Virus record (IMG/VR): IMGVR_UViG_3300023284_002099
Coordinates: 1-49,264 of that record
Length of the DNA stretch: 49,264 nucleotides
From: a virus
Direction: 5' to 3' (one strand)
A program made the position numbers and the translations under genes. This document shows, piece after piece, positions 40,149 to 46,390 of the stretch. The notes below the pieces were generated by a model. That model ran no database searches and had not been told where the DNA came from. It worked only from the letters and a program-made list of their open reading frames with translations. The first letter of the stretch is position 1; each line of letters opens with the position of its first letter.

Positions 40149-40157
40149 GAAAGATCA

Positions 40158-42971
40158 ATGGCTAAGCCAAAGAAACCTAAAAAGCCAAAAAAGCCAGGGA
40201 AGCCAAAGAAACCTAAAAAGCCAAAAAAGCCAGGGAAGCCAGGGAAGCCAAAGAAACCAAGGAAGCCAAAGAAACCAATGGCCAGAGATTTATCACCAGA
40301 AGCTCTTTTACAACTGTCCCAAAAAACGTCAGTGGAATCCGTCGTCATCGTTGGTATACGGTGGGGTGGTTCGGATACAGAGCTATTGTATTCTGACCGC
40401 ACTGTCAACGGGCATCCAAACGTCAGGCCGGTAATCACGGATCTAAGTGACTTGGATTCCATTGTCGCCGTATCTCAGAATGAAACCTCAGATGAGGTTA
40501 GTCTAACCCTATTGGATACTAGTGGAGAGTTGAAAGATATCCTGGATGCGAATGATATTCACCTGAAGGAAGTCGTTATATACCAATGGTTTACAACGAT
40601 TCCATTTGATAAAAAGTTTGTCATTTTCCGAGGACAGATCAACTCCCCCGTCGTTTGGTCTGAGGGTACACGACGTTTATCACTCAGTGCTGTTACGAAA
40701 CTTGAGGATAAGGAGATCGGCTTCAGTCCCGAGGAAGGTGAATTCCCGGGGCTGCCTGAAGACCTGATAGGGAAGACCTGGCCTGAATGTTTTGGCATAT
40801 CTGTTCACGAGGAATCTTTACAAATTGATCGCCAAAGCCGTGGTACCTTAGGTGAAGCAGTTAGCATGAGTGATTTCACACTTCCTGATAAAATCACAGC
40901 GATTAGTGAGATCATAAACTTCCTTGTAGAATTACAAGTCTTTTGGGCACTCGCAGAGGGCTACCTGAGATTCATCGGTGCTGAGCAAGCTGCTGAACAA
41001 GTTCACCAAAAACAGTTACAGTTTGTTCAACAACAAGCACAATATATACAACAACGACAGCAGCTTCAGACTGAATTCGCTAACCAGGCACTACATCTCA
41101 AGAGCAGTTTTAGGGTTATCGGTGGAGAAGACTTTCCGCGTGGGTTTATTGAATTGGACATAAGCGGAGCTAAATTCCAAGGACAGTTTGCTGGAACTAC
41201 AGACATCTTTAGTGTTTCATGCCAGCAACATCCAGAACGTGAAAACTTTGTTGCTTTCAGCATTGGTGCTCCCCTTGTGGAGGGTGGTTCACTGTGCCCC
41301 GGTAATACATCTACTGGGGTTAAACAATTCCCCAGCGCTGAGTCTTTCTTTGGAGAACAGGTCGGGGGAGATACGATCACCATCCTCACTGGAGTGATCC
41401 TGGGTGAAGAGGCTGGTGCTTTTTTTGCCCAAGCAGGTGCCGCAGTAACTATTTCTAGCAACGAACCCATCCGGTATATCACTACGATAACGCCTGGCTT
41501 TGGTGGGGTCAACAACACGGGTGTCTTAAAGGTTGCTGCATTTTCAACATTTGAAAGCGGGGAACGCGTTTTAGTAGACGTACCCACGAACCTATACACT
41601 GCTAAAGTCATTAACTTTGGGTCGGTAAGTGCTGTAGTGATAACAGTAAAGGATGCTCTTTCTAAACAAGTGCCTTCCTGGGAGAATACAATCCATGTGA
41701 CATTTCAGTCTACTGTGGGGCCGAATACAGTTGATATTATGAAATATCTTATTGGCAAGTACTCTGGCTTGACATATGATACCGCAAGTTTCAATAAGGT
41801 ACGGGGATTTTTGGCTAACTACCCAATGAATTTCTGCTACAAGACCAAAAAGAATCTCATTACGGCTCTTAAAGAATTGGCATTCATGTCTATGTGTGCA
41901 ATTTTTATCCGAAACGGAGTGTTTCATCTGAAGTACCTGCCAGAGACCCCCACAGTTGTGCACACCTTCAAGGAGTCTAACGTAAAGGTAGCCAGCCTCG
42001 CGCTAGGGTTTACTGAAACAGAAGACCTTATGACTAAGTTCATTGGGACTTGGCGATCCCATGGGGCACAACCTGAAGACAACAAAATCATTCTCAAACA
42101 AAACGTCAAAAAATATGGGACACATGAAAAACAATTCGACTTCTATGCCTACAGTAATATCGACATAGTTTTGAAGTCTATGAATTTTTGGTTAGCTAGA
42201 CGTAGCCACACTTGGAAAAAACTCACCTTCCAAGCATCCATGGATTCCCTGAATGTAGAAGTATTTGATGGAGTAAGCATTGACTTCATAGGAAACTATG
42301 CGAGTAATGTTGCCTTTACTGGGCTAGTTGAAAATGCCAGGTATGATTCACTCACGCACACTGTGGACTTTGAGATTTGGACTGGAGTTCGGGCAGGCGA
42401 CATGGCCCCATCTGACTTAGCATTCTCCAAGGATGTTTCTAAACTTGTGCTCTTTCCTAGCGAAATTGATGTTGCATCAGGGTTTGCGGGTGGTGACAGT
42501 ATAGGTAAAGATGCTGAAGGAGTAATTGTACGAGAAGGAGGTACTGGATTAACCGTACAATATAATGGCGCAGTTGATCCTTTTGGATGGGATGATGCTC
42601 GTACTTCTGATCACACACCTAGGAAAATCTCTGATGTCGGGGACTTAAATCCGGGTGAGCCAGAGGTTAAGGAAACCGGAGCAATTATACCCGGTCTTAT
42701 TCCCCTGTCGAATCCTATTGACGAACCTCGTCAAATTCCAGATCCGGAGTTTCCATTCACCATTGATATCCGTGAAACAGAAGTAGTTGATTCAGAGAAT
42801 GGTACCTCAGCTACCCTCGACAGTTTCTTCAAAGCTATCAAAGACAGTAAGCTACAGGGAAGTGTGAATGCTGAGTGGAGCGACGGCAGTAAAGATGCAG
42901 AGTTCGATTTCAAGCATGACTCCGAGGGTAACAAATTCGGAGCCGGCACCGCGTTTCTCAAAGATGATTAA
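40158..42971 (+). CDS. Tail tip/hub-like protein with Lys-Pro-rich N-terminus
   Basis: 937 residues from ATG 40158; an ATG at 40278 would drop the first 40 residues, which are almost only K, P, G and R. The main part starts MARDLSPEALLQLSQ and goes through beta-rich domains (VVIVGIRWGGSDTELLYSDR, DEVSLTLLDTSGELKDILDA, FRGQINSPVVWSEGTRRLSL). A helical span with many Q lies near 275-310 (HQKQLQFVQQQAQYIQQRQQ). The arrangement resembles central tail tip proteins. The C-terminal end (FKHDSEGNKFGAGTAF) is acidic. Role by position and size. Confidence 0.6.
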   Translation: MAKPKKPKKPKKPGKPKKPKKPKKPGKPGKPKKPRKPKKPMARDLSPEALLQLSQKTSVESVVIVGIRWGGSDTELLYSDRTVNGHPNVRPVITDLSDLDSIVAVSQNETSDEVSLTLLDTSGELKDILDANDIHLKEVVIYQWFTTIPFDKKFVIFRGQINSPVVWSEGTRRLSLSAVTKLEDKEIGFSPEEGEFPGLPEDLIGKTWPECFGISVHEESLQIDRQSRGTLGEAVSMSDFTLPDKITAISEIINFLVELQVFWALAEGYLRFIGAEQAAEQVHQKQLQFVQQQAQYIQQRQQLQTEFANQALHLKSSFRVIGGEDFPRGFIELDISGAKFQGQFAGTTDIFSVSCQQHPERENFVAFSIGAPLVEGGSLCPGNTSTGVKQFPSAESFFGEQVGGDTITILTGVILGEEAGAFFAQAGAAVTISSNEPIRYITTITPGFGGVNNTGVLKVAAFSTFESGERVLVDVPTNLYTAKVINFGSVSAVVITVKDALSKQVPSWENTIHVTFQSTVGPNTVDIMKYLIGKYSGLTYDTASFNKVRGFLANYPMNFCYKTKKNLITALKELAFMSMCAIFIRNGVFHLKYLPETPTVVHTFKESNVKVASLALGFTETEDLMTKFIGTWRSHGAQPEDNKIILKQNVKKYGTHEKQFDFYAYSNIDIVLKSMNFWLARRSHTWKKLTFQASMDSLNVEVFDGVSIDFIGNYASNVAFTGLVENARYDSLTHTVDFEIWTGVRAGDMAPSDLAFSKDVSKLVLFPSEIDVASGFAGGDSIGKDAEGVIVREGGTGLTVQYNGAVDPFGWDDARTSDHTPRKISDVGDLNPGEPEVKETGAIIPGLIPLSNPIDEPRQIPDPEFPFTIDIRETEVVDSENGTSATLDSFFKAIKDSKLQGSVNAEWSDGSKDAEFDFKHDSEGNKFGAGTAFLKDD
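40167..40238 (+). repeat. 36-nt perfect tandem duplication
   Basis: The stretch 40167-40202 is repeated exactly at 40203-40238. Each copy encodes twelve Lys-Pro-Gly residues. It lies in the basic N-terminal leader of the hub-like protein and would be a hotspot for length change. Confidence 0.85.
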
Positions 42972-42975
42972 GGTA

Positions 42976-43004
42976 TTGACATTTGTCCCAATTCTAATTA
43001 TAAT
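42976..43004 (+). promoter_or_regulatory. Perfect consensus sigma-70 promoter before clpP
   Basis: TTGACA (42976-42981) and TATAAT (42999-43004) are separated by exactly 17 bp: full consensus. It would start RNA near 43011, 35 nt before the clpP ATG. It begins 5 bp after the stop of the tail hub gene, so this pair of genes can be made independently of the late transcript. Confidence 0.85.
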
Positions 43005-43045
43005 AGAGATTGAAGAAATTATATCTTAAACACGGAGAATGCGTA

Positions 43046-43624
43046 ATGGCAAAGTCAATGTTTGATAAAGACTGGGTCGAAGCTTACTTTGAAAATGGCA
43101 TCGATATCAAAAACAGGCGTGTATTTTTGGATTCAGACATTGGAGGCCAATCGATAGGGGCGGCAATCAGGGGGCTTTATTTGATGGAAACAGAATCAAA
43201 TATTGACCCTGTAGAAATGTTTATATCATCATTTGGAGGGTGTTTGTATGATACACTTGCCCTTTATGATATCATTAACACTGTTACTTGTCCAGTTCAC
43301 ACGTTTACCTACGGAAAGTGCATGTCCGGTGCAGTATTACTGTTAGCTGCGGGGGAGAAGGGACAACGATGGGTCACTCCACATGTATCCTTCATGTTTC
43401 ACGATTTGTTTGCAGAATTAGAGGGGACCCGGGCTCAATTACAGCATGAGTATAAACATACCAAACAATTAGGAGAGACTTGGGTAAAGTTAATAGCTAA
43501 AAACTCCAGCCAAAACTCTAAATGGTGGGATGCACGTGCCAAAAAATCTAGTGATTTCTATTTCTCCGCAGAAGAAGCAATAGACTGGGGGTTGGCAGAT
43601 CAAATTTGGGTGGAAAAAGAATAA
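43046..43624 (+). CDS. clpP: ClpP-like serine protease
   Basis: 192 residues from ATG 43046 (CGGAGAA upstream; an upstream frame would add 12 residues). ClpP barrels cut unfolded proteins fed by an AAA+ unfoldase. The catalytic triad is visible: S94 in KCMSGAVLLLAAG, H119 in FMFHDLF, D170 in KKSSDFYFSAEEA. Oligomer segments such as DPVEMFISSFGG are kept. Two non-standard points: Cys92 before the nucleophile, and the position after the tail genes rather than before the capsid, so it is probably not a prohead protease. It has its own strong promoter, so early or constitutive activity is possible. Confidence 0.9.
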   Translation: MAKSMFDKDWVEAYFENGIDIKNRRVFLDSDIGGQSIGAAIRGLYLMETESNIDPVEMFISSFGGCLYDTLALYDIINTVTCPVHTFTYGKCMSGAVLLLAAGEKGQRWVTPHVSFMFHDLFAELEGTRAQLQHEYKHTKQLGETWVKLIAKNSSQNSKWWDARAKKSSDFYFSAEEAIDWGLADQIWVEKE

Positions 43625-44439
43625 TGCCAAATCCAAATAAACCTTTTCGTAGAACAGGATCTAACAGTTGGGAAGAATTACTTGATAAAGTAAACGACAA
43701 ACTCCAGAACCCACCAGAGGATACTGATTGCGAAGCAATAGATGAAATTGATATTCCTGATGCACCACACCGCTGGGCCAAAAGTGACATCAGGGAAGTC
43801 CATGACGCCCTAAACGAAATGCCTGGGGATTGTTTTAATTTCCAAGAGATCCCTGATTTGTGGCGAAACAGTACTATCAAAGACATCGAGGACCAGTTGG
43901 ACAATTCGTGGTGTGATTGTGAATCTGAATGTACCCAAGAAGACCAAGATGCACAACGCGCTCTTGATGGGACCATAACTGTTTTAGGAACGTTACCCCC
44001 GGTACTGTGGACAAACTGTGAGGCCTTCAAAGACCCTGGAAGCAACATACTTTGGACAGAAGATGGATCAATAACTGATCAAGGGCACTTTTTTGATTTC
44101 TGTGATACCATAAATGGATCTCAAGTGGGAGATCCAGGATTTGCAGGTAGATTTGTTCGCCTTGGGTCAAGAAATGTCGGAGACACTGGTATAGGAACAA
44201 TCATTTTTGCCGCAGTAAACTGTGAAGGAATTGTAGAAATACCTTCTTGCGCTGGACCACATTCAGTTGCCATACCCTTTCAACGTTTTGGAAACTGTCC
44301 AAATTTAAGCTTTCTCGCATGTGGCACCCCTGGGTGTGATACTATCTTTAATGATGCTCTTATTTTATTCGCCAGTGATCCAACACGTGAAGTCGTTATG
44401 CAACTATCATTTAGTGCAGCAGTTTGTGAAGAATGTTAA
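43624..44439 (+). CDS. Hypothetical Cys-rich protein coupled to clpP
   Basis: 271 residues from ATG 43624 in a TAATG overlap with clpP. The first 110 residues are helical and acidic (SWEELLDKVNDKLQNPPEDT, SDIREVHDALNEMPGD) with Trp repeats; the second part is a Gly/Cys-rich beta domain (LGSRNVGDTGIGTIIFAAVN, CGTPGCDTIFNDALILFAS). 15 or so cysteines in total, ending in CEEC. Could be an adaptor or substrate of the protease, or a secreted/virion protein; neither is shown by sequence. Followed by a bidirectional terminator. Confidence 0.65.
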   Translation: MPNPNKPFRRTGSNSWEELLDKVNDKLQNPPEDTDCEAIDEIDIPDAPHRWAKSDIREVHDALNEMPGDCFNFQEIPDLWRNSTIKDIEDQLDNSWCDCESECTQEDQDAQRALDGTITVLGTLPPVLWTNCEAFKDPGSNILWTEDGSITDQGHFFDFCDTINGSQVGDPGFAGRFVRLGSRNVGDTGIGTIIFAAVNCEGIVEIPSCAGPHSVAIPFQRFGNCPNLSFLACGTPGCDTIFNDALILFASDPTREVVMQLSFSAAVCEEC

Positions 44440-44580
44440 ATCTTCCGACTGGGTAGGATAACACGCTAGAGCGTTTATCTTACTTTTTAGTTCAATAGCA
44501 CAACAGTAAACAAAAAAGATAATGACCCCCAAGAAGGCCAGCAGTATTAAGGCAAAAATGAATTTATTAGGTGAGTCCAT
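44407..44580 (-). CDS. Small membrane protein (57 residues)
   Basis: ATG 44580 with AAGGA 8 nt upstream. MDSPNKFIFALILLAFLGVI continues with FFVYCCAIELKSK: one strong transmembrane helix (residues 7-27), then a short basic and a Cys-containing tail. It reads through the terminator hairpin and overlaps the end of the opposite gene by 33 nt, which lowers confidence in the full length. With the 21-residue peptide upstream it forms a pair of tiny membrane proteins, a layout seen for lysis accessory genes. Confidence 0.45.
   Translation of the reverse strand: MDSPNKFIFALILLAFLGVIIFFVYCCAIELKSKINALACYPTQSEDLTFFTNCCTK
44457..44490. terminator. Terminator between convergent operons
   Basis: GATAA-C-ACGCT (44457-44467) pairs with AGCGT-TTATC (44470-44479) with one bulge, followed by TTACTTTTTAG on the plus strand. 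On the minus strand the stem is followed by CCTACCC, so termination is better for the clpP side. A small minus-strand ORF reads through it (44407-44580). Confidence 0.6.
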
Positions 44581-44584
44581 ATCT

Positions 44585-44650
44585 CTAATCCTTTTTCAAA
44601 ATTAAATAAAGACCTAACAATATCAAAGCTGTCGCTAAAAAAGAATCCAC
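44585..44650 (-). CDS. Very short membrane peptide (21 residues)
   Basis: GTG 44650 reads VDSFLATALILLGLYLILKK and ends at TAG 44585. It is a single transmembrane helix with a Lys end. The start is supported because the 18-nt leader CCAGAAAGGAAGTGGTAG recurs almost exactly before the gene starting at 44974, with the same 10-nt distance from AAGGA to the start codon. Function unknown; a membrane role by sequence. Confidence 0.35.
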   Translation of the reverse strand: MDSFLATALILLGLYLILKKD

Positions 44651-44674
44651 TTCTACCACTTCCTTTCTGGACGA

Positions 44675-44974
44675 TCAAAGATATTTAGTGGGTTTAACTT
44701 CGTCAGCTAAAAGTCTTAATTCACTCCATCTCGATTCATCACATTCGCATTGATGGGAATAAGGGCTTTTAGTAACAACATGTACCTCTACTTCATCCTT
44801 GACGAATTCAACAGTATGCTCTGCCTCAATAGATTCCATATCAGCACATATCTCGTCAATCAAAGTTCTTACACGTGAAGTATTACACACTGATTCGTCC
44901 AAAAATAATAAGGATTCGTTCTCTGACTGTAAAACAGTTCCTTGACGTATTAAAGAATATCCAACAGATATCAT
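44675..44974 (-). CDS. Hypothetical acidic protein (99 residues)
   Basis: Start set at ATG 44974 (MISVGYSLIR) with AAGGGA 10 nt upstream; a longer ORF begins at 44998 but lies inside the end of the previous gene. Contains an acidic helix (TLIDEICADMESIEAEHTVE) and a HQCECDES cluster. Not recognised. It is the fifth gene of the replication operon. Confidence 0.6.
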   Translation of the reverse strand: MISVGYSLIRQGTVLQSENESLLFLDESVCNTSRVRTLIDEICADMESIEAEHTVEFVKDEVEVHVVTKSPYSHQCECDESRWSELRLLADEVKPTKYL

Positions 44975-44976
44975 AT

Positions 44977-45339
44977 CTACCACTTCCCTTCTGGGCACTT
45001 CATAGCCCGAATTGATGCTTTATAACTAAGGTTGCAACCGCATTTGACGCAAGTGTTCTCCACCTTAAATTCACACCCCGCACAAATCTCCAGCCGCCTC
45101 CGCTTCTCCCGCCTACTCACGAATTTCATCCCGTCGCAAACAAACTTCCAAAGACTCCGCATTAGAATGACAGCCCTCACCTTAAATGGTGGGGGTTTCT
45201 CTGTAGTTAAACATCGCACCAAACAGGTGTCACATTCTACGGGAGTGACAAATCGTTTGTAACCATCTGCCAGTGGATGTAAACAGGTTCTATTCCTACC
45301 TATTTTCAAACAATTGGCACACTCTTTGTACTCTAACAT
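44977..45339 (-). CDS. Zinc-binding protein with double ribbons
   Basis: 120 residues. The N-terminus has CANCLKIGRNRTC; the end has CAGCEFKVENTCVKCGC followed by MKCPEGKW, a C-terminal zinc ribbon that is recognisable in small phage and bacterial proteins. A basic middle (RSLWKFVCDGMKFVSRREKR) could touch nucleic acid. Overlaps the exonuclease gene by 7 nt. Role unknown; a replication or recombination accessory is plausible from position. Confidence 0.68.
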   Translation of the reverse strand: MLEYKECANCLKIGRNRTCLHPLADGYKRFVTPVECDTCLVRCLTTEKPPPFKVRAVILMRSLWKFVCDGMKFVSRREKRRRLEICAGCEFKVENTCVKCGCNLSYKASIRAMKCPEGKW

Positions 45340-45956
45340 ATCTCAAACAACTCACTGGTTATCTGTCTCTTGTAAACCTTGGCACATGCTAGTGAATCAT
45401 GGTAAGCGTCATGTGCGCTCTTGTTTACAATTTGGAGTTTCTTACATATTGCTGGGAGGCTGGTGATTGGGAACGGAACCGTCATTCCACGAAAAGAAGC
45501 CATATCATTCAGACTGTTTGCGAGTGCCATCGTATCACGGAAAGAGCCATCGAAAAAATGGCTGAAGTGGGTCGGCCCTAGCCAATGCTTTAAGAACGTT
45601 GACTCGAACACATAGTTATGGCACAGGGGTATTAGTCTCTTCTCCTCCAGGAGGTGGAGAGATTCAAACCATTCCTCAAACCATTCTATGACGTACTCTG
45701 AGAGTGGTGCGTGTACAGAAAGGTAATCGATATCAAGCCCATGTGCCGTTGTTGCCCGCATGTCTGCACGCTCTGGAATTTCTGGTCGAATCGTATGATA
45801 AAACTCTCCAAATCTCTTATCTGGTTCTAAATCGGAATCCAGCGGGACGATTGCTATTTGAATTATCTCGTGGTACCCCACAGTCAACCCTGTTGTTTCG
45901 ATGTCCATAGCGACCATAAGGTGACCATTATTGTGTACTAGGGTGCTGTATTTCAT
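45333..45956 (-). CDS. DnaQ-like 3'-5' exonuclease (DEDDh type)
   Basis: 207 residues. Removes nucleotides from 3' ends, as proofreading subunits do. Motif I is DIETTG (D18, E20), motif II HNYVFESTF (residues 113-121), motif III HDAYHD (H182, D187). In motif II the usual Asp is Glu (E118), which still can hold a metal. It lies in the same operon as the primase-helicase. With a phage clamp present it may proofread with host Pol III or process ends. Start overlaps the upstream stop by 4 nt. Confidence 0.83.
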   Translation of the reverse strand: MKYSTLVHNNGHLMVAMDIETTGLTVGYHEIIQIAIVPLDSDLEPDKRFGEFYHTIRPEIPERADMRATTAHGLDIDYLSVHAPLSEYVIEWFEEWFESLHLLEEKRLIPLCHNYVFESTFLKHWLGPTHFSHFFDGSFRDTMALANSLNDMASFRGMTVPFPITSLPAICKKLQIVNKSAHDAYHDSLACAKVYKRQITSELFEIC

Positions 45957-46390
45957 TCTGATAGACCGTTCCTCTCCCGGTAGCTGTCCTCATCGAATGG
46001 TGTATTGAAGTCAGGCAACGATTCACTAAACCCAGTAAATGCCGGCGGCCTATCGTCACCCGCCTTGTAAGTCTTTAAGTAATGTTTCAAAAATAGAAGA
46101 TTGCAAATGGCAAGATCAATATGATGCTCACCCATTTCCTCATCGATCTCCTCCCGCATATACCAGAACTTAAACAAGTGCCTGAATGTGCAGTCCATAC
46201 ATACAGACCATGCCATACCCTTGCTCCAATTGAATGCAGCATACTTGAGGGCTCCCCCCATAAGCACACGTGCCACCCCATCTAAGAGGTGCATAGGCAC
46301 TTGGGTGAGGGATACTTTCCCCCCGTTCTTCCTGGCCCCGGAACCCCGAGCCTCGCTACTAAGGTCTCCGACCGCTACTTTATCATTCAT
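45953..46390 (-). CDS. MazZ/MazG-like dATP/dGTP diphosphohydrolase domain protein
   Basis: 145 residues. The block GARKNGGKVSLTQVPMHLLD and GGALKYAAFNWSKG, with the metal-site sequence MGEHHIDLAICNLLFLKHY (helical, E and D residues), is characteristic of the phage dATP/dGTP diphosphohydrolase family. It hydrolyses (d)NTP to (d)NMP and diphosphate. In phages with 2-aminoadenine DNA such an enzyme feeds PurZ, but no PurZ was seen here, so pool cleaning is the safer role. The stop lies inside the exonuclease gene. Confidence 0.78.
   Translation of the reverse strand: MNDKVAVGDLSSEARGSGARKNGGKVSLTQVPMHLLDGVARVLMGGALKYAAFNWSKGMAWSVCMDCTFRHLFKFWYMREEIDEEMGEHHIDLAICNLLFLKHYLKTYKAGDDRPPAFTGFSESLPDFNTPFDEDSYRERNGLSE

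Noticed and set aside
40158-40280. Collagen-like repeat in the tail hub leader
   Set aside because: There is no regular G-x-y period; the segment is Lys-Pro with only occasional Gly.
45950-45956. Clamp motif at the end of the exonuclease or PrimPol
   Set aside because: The exonuclease ends QITSELFEIC and the PrimPol ends VERVQDE; neither matches QLxL(x)F, so I do not claim clamp binding for them.
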